Shown here one piece after another: positions 1-11,629 of a stretch of DNA of 64,000 nt. Source of the DNA: Pyrenophora tritici-repentis (taxonomy: Eukaryota > Ascomycota > Dothideomycetes > Pleosporales > Pleosporaceae); NCBI RefSeq assembly GCF_003171515.1, contig NC_089396.1:1054001-1118000 (forward strand), read 5' to 3'. The notes under the pieces were generated by a model. That model was not told the DNA's origin and made no database searches. It was given only the letters and a program-made list of their open reading frames with translations. The position numbers and the translations under genes were made by a program. The number at the start of each line of letters is the position of its first letter. Positions within the stretch are counted from its first letter, which is position 1.

Positions 1-1056
1 GCTAACGTTTGAAATACTGCAGCTTACCATGCAATCTTTTCCGTCAATATAGTGTGCCATTGTGATAGTGTAGTGTGATGAGATAATCACAAACGTGTAA
101 CAGGACGACCACAGGCTGAAGGATAAAAGCCGATGAGAAGTTTTTTCGCTCGATTTGAGGACTACAACATTATGTATATACGCCACATATAGGAACCATG
201 CAGGTTAATATATGATACCGTGCACGTATCATCCCACGTCTTTTCAGGCAATGTCTGGGCGATGGTTTGTGGGTGAATTACCACCTATCACTGAGAGCCG
301 CCGCCGGATATGAGCCTTTGCTTGTCGAGATGCATACCCACCTACAAGCGTGCAGGCGTGTGTGCGGACAACGGTTCACGATTGAAGCGGTTTGGATGCC
401 GTGATAGAATGGGTCGATCCCAACAGAGCCCTTGCGTTGCAACGGCTGAACCGTTTTGTCGGGCTCTATGCAGATTGAGGATGGGAATCTCTGGGGCAGG
501 GTCTTCTCTTCTTCTTCTTGTTCTTCTTCTAGAAGACCACGGTTAATATGACGCCTAGCAATTCCATTCGAATGCCCACACTTTCAGGTCGTATGCTTGT
601 TGACAACACCATGTGTCCCCGTCGCAAGTAACAGGTGATGAAGAGTGCCATGAGGCCTTCCTTTCCCGGTGGCTCAATCCGCCAAACCAATTCTAATATA
701 AGCGAGCCTTTCGGCCAATGCCAGTGGATGCCTCACAGCAGGGCTGCGGCACAGTTTATGGGCGAACAATTCTGAGGTGGTGGAACGACGGAGCTTGACA
801 CCGTTATGGTTCGCTTGGAAGGGTCCAGCTTCTACCGTCCGGCGCGGCGTCCGGGCGCTAGTGCGGGAGCGGCACACACGCCATCCACCACATAGACACG
901 ATGCCAATGATCCCTTCACGGCAGGGTTCCGAAAATTACAATCCTAGAAAACACGAGCCGTCTGCCAAAAATGATGCATATGAGGCCAGCTCAATCCTTC
1001 CACTTCATCTGCCTCAGTTGACACTACGAAACCACACTCCCGTCCCCTGTCCGTCC
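1..1056. other. No gene recognised
   Basis: Only short open frames without recognisable domains or credible splice structure occur here. The 3' end of the minus-strand membrane-protein gene lies just to the right, so part of this stretch may be its 3' untranslated region. Confidence 0.5.
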
Positions 1057-2482
1057 TCACGGTAATTTTCCATAGATTCCGCTCTCCTCATCTTGCGACC
1101 TCGAAAATTGCACGCTAACTCGGCGCGTCTCGTAAATCACATCCTTTCTGGCCATTGTGTTGAGCTCCACTTCGCTTCCCGAATCCTCCTCGGTATGCAC
1201 GTGAACGCTGTGCTTGACTCTTCGGGTAGGGCGAATGAAGCCCTGTGATCCTGTACCGGGCGTTCTTTGCCCGTATGCGCCATTAGAGGATGAAGAGTGT
1301 GATTTTTTGTTGGAAGAGAAGATCCCGTCGCGGCGCAAGAAGGACCTCATGGACGGCAGCGACACTACCATGATAGCGACGGCCATTTCGGCCATTGAAA
1401 GAACGACTGTATTTGCATCAGTGCTATCCAATGAAATACTTGCGAAACTCTCTGAGTAGATTCACATACAGACGTTGGTCCAGGCATATATGACCTCTAT
1501 CGTCGCAAACCGGAGAATACTCATGGCTATTGTGACTATGCCGAGAGAAAAGGTCAATACGAGGCCCCAAATTTGGCGGCGTCGAAGCTGCAATTGGCGT
1601 AGGAGCGGGAACGGTAGCGCAAAGACTGTGACCACATCATCAGGGAATGACTCAACGTGGGAATGGCGTGACTTACTGAACAGGTCGGATGAAACATTGA
1701 GGGCCCAGTCAATTCTGAATACCTCCTTTGAACTGAAGGTATTGCATGCACCTTCGTCTGGCGACCAATTTAGAGAAACCTGCCTACCGCACCAGAAAGT
1801 ATCCAGGAAAAACGTTGTCACCATGGCGCATAGGGTGAAAGTTGACACCACGTAAAGCACCTTTCGCAGTGTTGGCATCGTCTTTGGAATGAGTCTGAAG
1901 TACAGAGCCAGAATTGCTAGCTTTGGCCAGTATATTCCAGTGTCGTAGAAGGCATTTCCCGCGAATTGCACCTGGTCGTACACCTGTCAGCCTTTTCTGC
2001 CCCAGTAAATGCGGGAATCATGGAGTCTCACTTTCTTGAGTGCGATAACTTGGGACACCGACGCCTCCATTTCCTCTTCTGACATGCCACCCAATTTGTA
2101 TGTCATCGTATCGGTGATGAAGAGTCCGATGACATCGAGGATGGATACTATGAGGAGGCTATCACTGACAGTGGGATAGTGTCGCTGCGCGAATCGTGGA
2201 ACAAGACGCCCTGAGGCCAGAAGTAGTGAAAGACCCATTAAGATGCCCTCGATGGGCTTTGCAGACAATAATTAGTACACGCAGCACGGATATTGGAGTA
2301 GTAGTTTCAGAAAGTCTACTTACAATGACAGCCCATGATGCAACAGCGTTCGCCATGACTAGGAGCTCAGGGTGGAGATCTCTTGGAACATTCGACGAGT
2401 GCGACAACCCAAGACCCAAAGTGAACGATACCACCCAGCCTTTCAATGCTTTCGTACCAGCGGCCCGGAGGATCACAAGCAA
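1057..2482 (-). CDS. SAT4/rhodopsin-domain (PTH11-like) integral membrane protein
   Basis: A multi-exon gene for a fungal seven-helix membrane protein of the SAT4/rhodopsin-domain class, a large family of mostly unknown function that includes Pth11-like receptors. Splicing can be followed. An N-terminal exon (PELLVMANAV) joins at a GTAAGT donor near 2316 to PIEGILMGLSLLL. An intron at 1984-2031 then leads to VYDQVQFAGNAFYDTGIYWPKLA. A third intron at 1626-1676 joins SSDLF to FALPFPLLRQL, the family's conserved helix motif. A short intron near 1440-1470 (about 42 bp, GTGAAT donor) restores the last helix, VVLSMAEMAVAIMVVSLPS. A hydrophilic Ser-rich tail follows and ends at 1057. The start is uncertain: ATG 2482, ATG 2356 or an unseen 5' exon are possible. 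The ligand or role cannot be told. Confidence 0.7.
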
Positions 2483-3555
2483 AGTGACGGGTATGCAACG
2501 TCATCCGGACCGACACGTCTCGCCACTGTTGGGCGATGTACCTGCTTGATGCGATAGTACCGCAAGCTTCGTTTCTCATGCAGTAATTTACGCGGGAATA
2601 CCCAACTCATCTGGATTTCAGCCCGTAAGGCCTTCCGACATGGGTGTATATATTGGAACAGGGATCCACGTTGGGGCGTCTAGAAGCGACGCACTGCGGC
2701 ACGGCAGCGGCACAATGTGGTTAAATCTGCCTAAGTATACTGTACAACTCGACCACTGCTTTGGTAAACCTGAAGCGCATTCGAAAATTTCCGTCGTTAA
2801 TTGCAGAAATCCCTTTGTAATATCCGACGAACAAGTCCACTTATCACACAGGCTAAATCCACGAGTATCAGAAGAGGCAGAGGCCGCTTACGGGCTGTAC
2901 GCTGCATTTGATGCGCTCCGACTGTTTGGTATCAATAGGCGCCCGGTCGAGAAGCCATGTTGTTTCAGTATCTTAGGCGTCTAACGGCAAGATGCGGGAG
3001 TTGCGAACAGCTTTATGCACAAAGGAACGATGTGAAGACGCGAGGCGCAACGTTTCACCACTCCTCAAGATAAGGACTTTGCTAGGGCGACCCTCTCAAG
3101 TATGCGTGCGAATTCGAGTGCGAAAAATCGATATGCACATGGAGGTAGTCATGGAATCTCCATCTTTGAACCACCACCAAAGCGTTGTTTAAAATATGGT
3201 AAGCAATGCACAGAGGGGAAGTAATCATTTCTCTTCTAAACGCCTAACAAAACTGTAGTTATATATCCCTTATACAGGAGTAATATCGTCAAAAAGAGAC
3301 CTTATTGTGTTCATTCTATCTCAAAATTCCCTATAAGTGTGAACTCATACCTGCCAAGCCCAAAGAACTTTCCTCGTCACTGTCTTCTGGAAGCTGGAAA
3401 GGACGCATAGGCTGCAAAAAATACCTGGGAGCAAGATTTTTCTGGATGCACAGGATGTCCTGGAGGATTGTCTGGTTCATGGGTAAAACATGTTCTGTGC
3501 ATGAAAGATGTTTTGTATACACACGTTGTCCGTTGGGCAAGTATGGTCGTGTGCG
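2483..3555. other. No gene recognised
   Basis: Contains a 114-codon plus-strand frame (2640-2984) and a 66-codon one (2992-3192). Neither has a recognisable domain, an intron-bearing extension or coding-like composition. This is the divergent or degenerate space between the SAT4 gene and the KIN1 fragment. Confidence 0.4.
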
Positions 3556-5247
3556 CTAAACTTGCTGTGTAGGTTGCGGGACTGGCGAAGGCCGCACATA
3601 AATGCGTTTTTCTCCTGTTCCCATGCCTGTCACATATTCAAGATACCCGGGCTCCTCATATGGCTTTCGTGCTCCAGGCTCAAGGTACCGATTTGCTGGT
3701 CCCAGCGGCGGTGGATTGTATGCTCGCGGGCCCGTTTGGCTGCCCGCATTACCGAGGACTTGGCTGCCCGCATTACTGAAGTATCTGGGGAAAATGAAGC
3801 TAGTCATAGCCATGACAGACGCCTTGATACCTGTTACTTTGGGAGGTGGTTTTGGCGTATCAGTTGGTACATCCGCCTGAGAGGGCACGTATTGATCGGT
3901 TCTTGGTCTTTTTTTCCATGATAGGTGGCTGGAGTGCTCCTTCTTCTGCCATCCTCCTCTTACGCTGCCACCCCTCCCATTACGCTGGTGCTACTTCTCC
4001 AATCGGCAACATGGTTTTGTTGTGGTTGAACTTGGACTTTGCAAACTCTGGGATTTCTCCTTCCAGCTTGTTCACGGATCCGTACGCCTTTTCCCAATCT
4101 TCTAGTCCTTTCTTAGTACAATACAGTAGATATACTAGAGAAGGCCTCTGATTCGGATTCCATTACAAACAGTGAGCCAAGACTCTTTCTAGAAGCATAC
4201 TGTAGCAGTTTTGATAAGCTGGATCATGAGAAATACGTTGCTCTCTCCTTTCCTTGTCAGTGACCGGCCTAATTTGACCCTCCATCAAAGAGAACACGAT
4301 TTGCGCGACGTTGAAGATTTCTGAGTGTACGTGGATGGGAGTGTCACTATATTCTGTATTCCAAATGTCTGGGGGAATTCGATGTTCCTGGAACACATTA
4401 GTCACCAGATCCTATTGAACGCTATTGTTGTGCGTTAACTTACGGGTGGGCCCCAACCCCTTGTGCCTATACCACCGCCTTTGACTTGTGAGCTTTCAAA
4501 GCGTCTTTCAGTATACGTGACTCTAAAGTCAATCATTTTCGCTGTCAAGTAGCCAGAGTAGTAGCCATCTTGCGGTCTAGCCAGCACTATGTTTTCCGGC
4601 TTTATGTCAGGATCTTTTTGCGATTAGTATTGGTTATTTGGCTAGGTTGTGGAAGTGCCTACTGATAAAAGGCTCCCATCCAGGGCCAAATCTATCTTCC
4701 AGTCCAAGTCCGCTTTGGTCAGAAGGCAGATTTTTCGGAATAGCTGTGCCACACGTCATCGCAAAAACCGCTTCCAGCATGCCGCGGAAGATTAACCATA
4801 TATATGGTTCTGGAAGTTGTTCACTGGAGGCTGTTTAGTTGAGGCTGGCAAGACATCAGCAAGCTCGCCACTTACCCTGGGTTCTTTTTCAAATGATCCA
4901 ACAAGTCCCACAAATCGCCATGCTCAGCATACTCAATATAAAGGTAACCCAGATGGGGTGGATGCAGCCTCGGACGCAATGAACACCCGTAGATATCCAG
5001 AATATGTGGACATTCTGTGGCCGATAGACTGTTGTGGCAGTCATACTCGACAGCCATGGCCTGCTCGAGATTTGCAAGGCTATTTTCGCCTATCATTTTG
5101 ACTACGATCCTCTGTGATTCCGTTAATCTTCGATATTTCACAGTATAATAAACGATACACACCTTCAAGATTTCAAAGTCTTTAGAGATCAGGGTGAATA
5201 AGTAAACGACCCGCCGAGGAGACCTCCCCCCCGACAAATAGCCTACC
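3556..5247 (-). pseudogene. KIN1: 3' half (kinase domain) of a divergent protein-kinase gene, 5' end cut off by transposons
   Basis: Kinase-like domain read in several exons on the minus strand. The N-lobe has RIVVKMIGENSLANLEQAMAVEYDCHNSL (VAIK-like Lys, helix-C Glu) and the hinge GYLYIEYAEHGDLWDLL. After an intron comes PEPYIWLIFRGMLEAVFAM. The catalytic-loop equivalent is DPDIKPENIVLA, in which the HR of HRD is missing, and MIDFRVTY follows, with DFG changed to DFR. The motif RGWGPP stands for the APE region. The C-lobe is IFNVAQIVFSLMEGQ, then LYCTKKGLEDWEKAYG and a Pro-rich tail. It aligns block by block with KIN2 and KIN3. The coding match stops at 5247, exactly where an LTR begins. The matching N-terminal part is found at 16925-17371. 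It is judged a pseudogene because it is split and lacks about 130 residues; loss of DFG also argues against catalysis. Confidence 0.75.
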
Positions 5248-5403
5248 TGTAACGGTTTGGGTCCTGCCAAGACATATTCTGGTACAAGTTGGGTACTACT
5301 CTCGCTACCACACTTCGTACATCCCACATTCATATATATAGCTGCCCACCTTCGTAGCTACACCAACAATGCAATCCCCCTCTTCCTCGATCCTACCGTT
5401 ACA
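5248..5403 (+). mobile_element. Copia-type LTR (156 bp), remnant of an LTR retrotransposon
   Basis: The segment starts TGTAACGG and ends CCGTTACA, a perfect 8-bp inverted terminal pair of TG...CA type. It is followed directly by a primer-binding site. No second LTR or coding region remains: the internal part stops after about 30 bp at the hAT terminal repeat at 5435. It interrupts the KIN1 coding sequence. Confidence 0.8.
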
Positions 5404-5419
5404 GTTATGAGCCCGGCTT
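5404..5419 (+). other. Primer-binding site matching the initiator tRNA-Met anticodon arm
   Basis: GTTATGAGCCCGGCTT directly follows the LTR. Its complement reads GGGCTCATAAC, the anticodon arm (CAT anticodon) of initiator tRNA-Met. Copia-lineage elements are known to prime from a half-tRNA cleaved in this loop. The same motif follows the LTR at 51858. Confidence 0.75.
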
Positions 5420-5434
5420 GCCGTTAATCGACTG

Positions 5435-8400
5435 CAGACTCCGCAACAATCGATCCAGATTGGTCAGATTGATTGATTTGATTGGTCATTTGGAGTTTTT
5501 ACCAACTCAATCAACTCAATCTAAGCTTTTCAAAATAGCTAATCAAATCAACTTGCGAAGGTCAGATTGATTGATTTGATTAGTTAGATTGATTTATTAT
5601 TAACGAGTTGTAAGGCGAGTAGTGTCGTATTAAGAGAAGGTTTTTGGTGTTGAAGATAGTTATCTTGGACCCCTATCTCGCTTAGCTTGTGATCCCTGTC
5701 GGCCGGGCAAGCCAGTCTCTATGCATTCACTTCTCACCAGCTAGCTCTCCTCTTATAGGACTAGCTCCTTCTGCTTAGGGGCTAGCCTCTTCTAGGCTTC
5801 ACCCCGCACCTATATAGCTAGTCCTTCGCTGTTCTTAATACAACAACGATTTCGCTCACTCAGTTCCCTAATAATCCCTTACACACAACACTAGTTGCCT
5901 AGCTACCTATACAGACATTTTTCTTTAGTGTTTAGTATCGCCCACGATGGCCAAACGCTCTCGAGTTCCCACCAATACTGCTGCCGCCGCCGCCGCCGCC
6001 AAACGGGCGCGCCTATCAAGGCCCTCTGTCCTATCTCAGCGATCGCTGTCGCCTCAGGAAACCCTTGGCGCCGCCGTAAGCCAGGCCACAACGTTTGAGT
6101 CGCAATTTTTCGAGTCGCAAACAGAGGAGGAGGGTGCGGCTGAGGGCAGCCAGGCTGGTACAGCAGCAACAACAGAGGCTAGTGTTGATACAGAGCCTGA
6201 TAATGGCGATAACTTTGACGGCATTAACTGGGATCGCCTCCCTCGGTTCATGAAGCCTCTTACAACTGGGCGGCGCGTCAAGAGTTGGATCTTTCAACAT
6301 GGATATCGCGTTGTTGAGCTCTACGATCAGAATCGAGTGTGGTTTGTATGCAAATACTGCCACATCCACAAGGTCATTGACACTGGCGGCAGTGGAGTTT
6401 TTGACGTATCAAAGGCCACCTCCTCAGCTGCAGCTCATCTTGGCCTTCAGAAACGAGGCCATGGCTTTACAAAAGACGGCCTGAAGCCTCGAAGAACAGG
6501 GCAGCAACTCTCTCTACGACAGACGCTGGAGACTGGTGTTGCAGTCTCTCAAGAGGCTGCCAACGCGATGGGCAACTTCAACATCCAGCAGTTTCGTGAA
6601 GTTGCAGTGTTCTGCCTTCTTGATAACAACTTGCCAATGGAGCTACTTGCAAGGCCGTCCTTTCGCGAGATGATTAGCCTTGCAAACCCAGAGGCAGAGG
6701 CAGCTTTGTGGGTAAGTCCTCGCAGTGTAGCTACCTACGCAATGCGCCTCTTCCAATATATGCAGCCACAGATTGTCTGCGCTCTGTCAGAAGCTGCAAG
6801 CAAGATCCACATAAGCTTTGATGGTTGGACGACAAAGGGTGGCAAGCGTGGATTCTTTGGAGTCGTTGCACACTTTGCTAACGCCTCTGGAGTGATACAA
6901 GATCTCCCCATCGCCCTCCCACATCTCGCAGGCTCTCATACTGGTGATGCTATCGCTGATACAATTAAAAAGACGCTCCAAGAATACAGTATTGGGAGTG
7001 ATAAACTCGGCTACTTCGTCCTCGACAATGCTGCAAACAACGATACTGCAGTCTCCTCGCTCGCCCACGCGTACGACTTCAACGCTGCTCACCGACGCCT
7101 CCGCTGCGGCCCTCACACGCTTAACCTTATTGGCCAGGCAATTATCTTTGGCAGCAATCAAGAGGCGTACAACAACAACAACGACGAGCAGCTCCAAACA
7201 GAGGAGGTGTACATGCAGGAGTGGCGTCAAGAAGGGCCCTTAGGTGTACTTATCGACGTTATCAACCATATAAAAACGCCTCAACAACACGAAATTTTCC
7301 GAAGCTTCCAAACCGCCGCCAACGCCGAGTTGCCAGCTAGAGAGCGCCTCCACGTACTTGAGCCTGTGAAGCCTGTTGTTACACGCTGGAACTCTTACTA
7401 CGCTGCCTTCAAACGCGCAACTCAACTCCAGGCAGCATACAACTCTTACGCTGAGCACTACATTAACGCACTCTCCCTTGAAGATCGCCGCGCTTGTCAA
7501 CGTGGCAATAAACTCCCTGAAGCACCTAGTTGGATGAGATCAACAGGACTTACAGCTGCTGATTGGGCGGTGATAACAGAGTATCAGGACTGCCTAGAGC
7601 CGCTTAAGCTTGCTACGGAGAAGCTTGAGGGTCGCGGAAAGGCAGGCAAATACGGCGCTATATATGAGACTATTCCTGTATTTGAATACGTACTTGGCGC
7701 GCTCGAAGCCCGTACGCGCTCGTACGAGCAAGTTGACTTCAACCCACCTGATGCGCCTGAAGATCACCTCTTTGTTAACCTCCGCGCCGCCTGGAGTAAG
7801 GCCAACGATTACTACAACAAGCTCGATCGATCGCCAGCATACTACGCTGCTACCTGCCTCCATCCATACTACAAATACTACTGCGAGAACAGCTGGGTGG
7901 ATAAGCCAGAATGGCTAACATCAGCCAACGCTGGCTTCCTGCAGCTCTGGCAGTCGTATAAGCCTCAACGTACACGTCCTCTATCTCAAACAACTGCAAA
8001 ACCAAGGCATAGAGGAATAGATGATGTGATTGGCGCCCTCGTACGGCGCAACAAGGCTCAGGTAGAGGCTGCCCACGACGATGAGTACGAGCGCTGGAGA
8101 ACTCAAGAGCCAGAGTGGACAAGCGAACAGTATCTTAGCGATGGCCACCCAGTCAAGTACTGGATTCAATTACGCTCAAAATACCCGTGTTTAAGCCAGT
8201 TTGCGATTGATATACTCACGATACCAGCATCTAGTTGCGACTGCGAGAGGCTCTTTAGCGAGCTTGGCGATTTACTTGAGCCGCGCCGGCGAGCTCTTGG
8301 CAGCGAGTTACTTGCTGCCCTTCAGCTTGTACGTTCGTGGAGACGAGCTGGCTTTGACGGCTTGTACAACAACGGTGATGATGAAGATAAGTGGAGTGAC

Positions 8401-8629
8401 GTCAAAGATGAGGAGATTGTACAACAGTACGATATAGAAGGCTGGAGTACAACACCATAACCCCCTGTATACTACTTCTTAGCATCAATCAGCCAATCAA
8501 CCAATCAATCGCAATCAATCTGCTCAAAAACCCTAACAATCAATCCGCAATCAATCAGCAGCGTCGCCGCAAGCTAATCAAACCAATCGACAACCTTAAG
8601 ATTGATTGATTTGATTGTTGCGGAGTCTG
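5435..8629 (+). mobile_element. hAT transposon copy 1, complete with both terminal inverted repeats
   Basis: Begins CAGACTCCGCAACAATC (5435-5451) and ends with its exact reverse complement (8613-8629). Long subterminal arrays of GATTGATT/AATCAATC-type motifs lie inside both ends, as expected of transposase-binding regions. It carries one intact 837-codon transposase gene. The 8 bp on the left (ATCGACTG) do not match the right flank, because the right flank is the truncated end of copy 2. The usual 8-bp target duplication is therefore missing and a rearrangement is implied. Confidence 0.95.
5947..8460 (+). CDS. hAT-family transposase (837 aa), intact
   Basis: Single-exon gene for a DDE/RNase-H-fold transposase that cuts and pastes its own hAT element. 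The N-terminus is basic and low complexity (alanine run, KRAR), consistent with a nuclear signal. A BED-type zinc finger lies near residues 130-180 (VCKYC...H...H). The conserved FDGWTTKGGKRGFFG catalytic-core block is near residue 287. The C-terminal hAT dimerisation domain lies near 740-815, with CDCERLFSELGDLLEPRR. There are no internal stops and the length is normal for the family, so it is probably functional. Transcription would start in the roughly 510-bp leader between the left terminal repeat and the ATG. Confidence 0.95.
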   Translation: MAKRSRVPTNTAAAAAAAKRARLSRPSVLSQRSLSPQETLGAAVSQATTFESQFFESQTEEEGAAEGSQAGTAATTEASVDTEPDNGDNFDGINWDRLPRFMKPLTTGRRVKSWIFQHGYRVVELYDQNRVWFVCKYCHIHKVIDTGGSGVFDVSKATSSAAAHLGLQKRGHGFTKDGLKPRRTGQQLSLRQTLETGVAVSQEAANAMGNFNIQQFREVAVFCLLDNNLPMELLARPSFREMISLANPEAEAALWVSPRSVATYAMRLFQYMQPQIVCALSEAASKIHISFDGWTTKGGKRGFFGVVAHFANASGVIQDLPIALPHLAGSHTGDAIADTIKKTLQEYSIGSDKLGYFVLDNAANNDTAVSSLAHAYDFNAAHRRLRCGPHTLNLIGQAIIFGSNQEAYNNNNDEQLQTEEVYMQEWRQEGPLGVLIDVINHIKTPQQHEIFRSFQTAANAELPARERLHVLEPVKPVVTRWNSYYAAFKRATQLQAAYNSYAEHYINALSLEDRRACQRGNKLPEAPSWMRSTGLTAADWAVITEYQDCLEPLKLATEKLEGRGKAGKYGAIYETIPVFEYVLGALEARTRSYEQVDFNPPDAPEDHLFVNLRAAWSKANDYYNKLDRSPAYYAATCLHPYYKYYCENSWVDKPEWLTSANAGFLQLWQSYKPQRTRPLSQTTAKPRHRGIDDVIGALVRRNKAQVEAAHDDEYERWRTQEPEWTSEQYLSDGHPVKYWIQLRSKYPCLSQFAIDILTIPASSCDCERLFSELGDLLEPRRRALGSELLAALQLVRSWRRAGFDGLYNNGDDEDKWSDVKDEEIVQQYDIEGWSTTP

Positions 8630-8630
8630 G

Positions 8631-11144
8631 TTATGGTGTTGTACTCCAGCCTTCTATATCGTACTGTTGTACAATCTCCTCATCTTTGACGTCACTCCAC
8701 TTATCTTCATCATCACCGTTGTTGTACAAGCCGTCAAAGCCAGCTCGTCTCCACGAACGTACAAGCTGAAGGGCAGCAAGTAACTCGCTGCCAAGAGCTC
8801 GCCGGCGCGGCTCAAGTAAATCGCCAAGCTCGCTAAAGAGCCTCTCGCAGTCGCAACTAGATGCTGGTATCGTGAGTATATCAATCGCAAACTGGCTTAA
8901 ACACGGGTATTTTGAGCGTAATTGAATCCAGTACTTGACTGGGTGGCCATCGCTAAGATACTGTTCGCTTGTCCACTCTGGCTCTTGAGTTCTCCAGCGC
9001 TCGTACTCATCGTCGTGGGCAGCCTCTACCTGAGCCTTGTTGCGCCGTACGAGGGCGCCAATCACATCATCTATTCCTCTATGCCTTGGTTTTGCAGTTG
9101 TTTGAGATAGAGGACGTGTACGTTGAGGCTTATACGACTGCCAGAGCTGCAGGAAGCCAGCGTTGGCTGATGTTAGCCATTCTGGCTTATCCACCCAGCT
9201 GTTCTCGCAGTAGTATTTGTAGTATGGATGGAGGCAGGTAGCAGCGTAGTATGCTGGCGATCGATCGAGCTTGTTGTAGTAATCGTTGGCCTTACTCCAG
9301 GCGGCGCGGAGGTTAACAAAGAGGTGATCTTCAGGCGCATCAGGTGGGTTGAAGTCAACTTGCTCGTACGAGCGCGTACGGGCTTCGAGCGCGCCAAGTA
9401 CGTATTCAAATACAGGAATAGTCTCATATATAGCGCCGTATTTGCCTGCCTTTCCGCGACCCTCAAGCTTCTCCGTAGCAAGCTTAAGCGGCTCTAGGCA
9501 GTCCTGATACTCTGTTATCACCGCCCAATCAGCAGCTGTAAGTCCTGTTGATCTCATCCAACTAGGTGCTTCAGGGAGTTTATTGCCACGTTGACAAGCG
9601 CGGCGATCTTCAAGGGAGAGTGCGTTAATGTAGTGCTCAGCGTAAGAGTTGTATGCTGCCTGGAGTTGAGTTGCGCGTTTGAAGGCAGCGTAGTAAGAGT
9701 TCCAGCGTGTAACAACAGGCTTCACAGGCTCAAGTACGTGGAGGCGCTCTCTAGCTGGCAACTCGGCGTTGGCGGCGGTTTGGAAGCTTCGGAAAATTTC
9801 GTGTTGTTGAGGCGTTTTTATATGGTTGATAACGTCGATAAGTACACCTAAGGGCCCTTCTTGACGCCACTCCTGCATGTACACCTCCTCTGTTTGGAGC
9901 TGCTCGTCGTTGTTGTTGTTGTACGCCTCTTGATTGCTGCCAAAGATAATTGCCTGGCCAATAAGGTTAAGCGTGTGAGGGCCGCAGCGGAGGCGTCGGT
10001 GAGCAGCGTTGAAGTCGTACGCGTGGGCGAGCGAGGAGACTGCAGTATCGTTGTTTGCAGCATTGTCGAGGACGAAGTAGCCGAGTTTATCACTCCCAAT
10101 ACTGTATTCTTGGAGCGTCTTTTTAATTGTATCAGCGATAGCATCACCAGTATGAGAGCCTGCGAGATGTGGGAGGGCGATGGGGAGATCTTGTATCACT
10201 CCAGAGGCGTTAGCAAAGTGTGCAACGACTCCAAAGAATCCACGCTTGCCACCCTTTGTCGTCCAACCATCAAAGCTTATGTGGATCTTGCTTGCAGCTT
10301 CTGACAGAGCGCAGACAATCTGTGGCTGCATATATTGGAAGAGGCGCATTGCGTAGGTAGCTACACTGCGAGGACTTACCCACAAAGCTGCCTCTGCCTC
10401 TGGGTTTGCAAGGCTAATCATCTCGCGAAAGGACGGCCTTGCAAGTAGCTCCATTGGCAAGTTGTTATCAAGAAGGCAGAACACTGCAACTTCACGAAAC
10501 TGCTGGATGTTGAAGTTGCCCATCGCGTTGGCAGCCTCTTGAGAGACTGCAACACCAGTCTCCAGCGTCTGTCGTAGAGAGAGTTGCTGCCCTGTTCTTC
10601 GAGGCTTCAGGCCGTCTTTTGTAAAGCCATGGCCTCGTTTCTGAAGGCCAAGATGAGCTGCAGCTGAGGAGGTGGCCTTTGATACGTCAAAAACTCCACT
10701 GCCGCCAGTGTCAATGACCTTGTGGATGTGGCAGTATTTGCATACAAACCACACTCGATTCTGATCGTAGAGCTCAACAACGCGATATCCATGTTGAAAG
10801 ATCCAACTCTTGACGCGCCGCCCAGTTGTAAGAGGCTTCATGAACCGAGGGAGGCGATCCCAGTTAATGCCGTCAAAGTTATCGCCATTATCAGGCTCTG
10901 TATCAACACTAGCCTCTGTTGTTGCTGCTGTACCAGCCTGGCTGCCCTCAGCCGCACCCTCCTCCTCTGTTTGCGACTCGAAAAATTGCGACTCAAACGT
11001 TGTGGCCTGGCTTACGGCGGCGCCAAGGGTTTCCTGAGGCGACAGCGATCGCTGAGATAGGACAGAGGGCCTTGATAGGCGCGCCCGTTTGGCGGCGGCG
11101 GCGGCGGCAGCAGTATTGGTGGGAACTCGAGAGCGTTTGGCCAT
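8631..11144 (-). CDS. hAT-family transposase (837 aa), second intact copy
   Basis: The predicted protein is identical over all 837 residues to that of copy 1, zinc finger and dimerisation domain included. The reading frame is intact to its stop at the truncated junction, so transposase could in principle still be made. The element itself lacks one terminal repeat and should be immobile on its own. The leader holding its promoter is split by the copia insertion about 320 bp upstream of the ATG, which may alter expression. Confidence 0.95.
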   Translation of the reverse strand: MAKRSRVPTNTAAAAAAAKRARLSRPSVLSQRSLSPQETLGAAVSQATTFESQFFESQTEEEGAAEGSQAGTAATTEASVDTEPDNGDNFDGINWDRLPRFMKPLTTGRRVKSWIFQHGYRVVELYDQNRVWFVCKYCHIHKVIDTGGSGVFDVSKATSSAAAHLGLQKRGHGFTKDGLKPRRTGQQLSLRQTLETGVAVSQEAANAMGNFNIQQFREVAVFCLLDNNLPMELLARPSFREMISLANPEAEAALWVSPRSVATYAMRLFQYMQPQIVCALSEAASKIHISFDGWTTKGGKRGFFGVVAHFANASGVIQDLPIALPHLAGSHTGDAIADTIKKTLQEYSIGSDKLGYFVLDNAANNDTAVSSLAHAYDFNAAHRRLRCGPHTLNLIGQAIIFGSNQEAYNNNNDEQLQTEEVYMQEWRQEGPLGVLIDVINHIKTPQQHEIFRSFQTAANAELPARERLHVLEPVKPVVTRWNSYYAAFKRATQLQAAYNSYAEHYINALSLEDRRACQRGNKLPEAPSWMRSTGLTAADWAVITEYQDCLEPLKLATEKLEGRGKAGKYGAIYETIPVFEYVLGALEARTRSYEQVDFNPPDAPEDHLFVNLRAAWSKANDYYNKLDRSPAYYAATCLHPYYKYYCENSWVDKPEWLTSANAGFLQLWQSYKPQRTRPLSQTTAKPRHRGIDDVIGALVRRNKAQVEAAHDDEYERWRTQEPEWTSEQYLSDGHPVKYWIQLRSKYPCLSQFAIDILTIPASSCDCERLFSELGDLLEPRRRALGSELLAALQLVRSWRRAGFDGLYNNGDDEDKWSDVKDEEIVQQYDIEGWSTTP

Positions 11145-11465
11145 CGTGGGCGATACTAAACACTAAAGAAAAATGTCTGTATAGGTAGCTAGGCAACTAG
11201 TGTTGTGTGTAAGGGATTATTAGGGAACTGAGTGAGCGAAATCGTTGTTGTATTAAGAACAGCGAAGGACTAGCTATATAGGTGCGGGGTGAAGCCTAGA
11301 AGAGGCTAGCCCCTAAGCAGAAGGAGCTAGTCCTATAAGAGGAGAGCTAGCTGGTGAGAAGTGAATGCATAGAGACTGGCTTGCCCGGCCGACAGGGATC
11401 ACAAGCTAAGCGAGATAGGGGTCCAAGATAACTATCTTCAACACCAAAAACCTTCTCTTAATACG

Positions 11466-11629
11466 TGTCAGATAGCAGGCGTGTCGAGCCGAAAGTGCCG
11501 ACACCGCTAGCTAATAATGGGTTAGCGTCTTAGCAGAACAAAACTCTCAGCGCGCACCTTAGAACAGAGAACAATACAATCAATCATGAACATCCATCAC
11601 TTTTGTGCAATATCTCATCTAATCTGACA
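11466..11629 (+). repeat. 5' LTR of the copia element
   Basis: 164 bp, identical in every base to the 3' LTR at 16565-16728. It should hold the element's promoter and RNA start. Confidence 0.95.

Noticed and set aside
4872..5333. 153-codon frame starting MNVGCTKCGSE as the N-terminus of KIN1
   Set aside because: Residues upstream of the 5247 position are encoded by the LTR, not by the kinase gene; the true N-terminal match is at 16925-17371.
6787..7230. Recurring frames of 60-147 codons inside all three hAT copies
   Set aside because: They repeat in every copy only because the elements are identical, and they overlap the 837-codon transposase on the other strand or in other frames.
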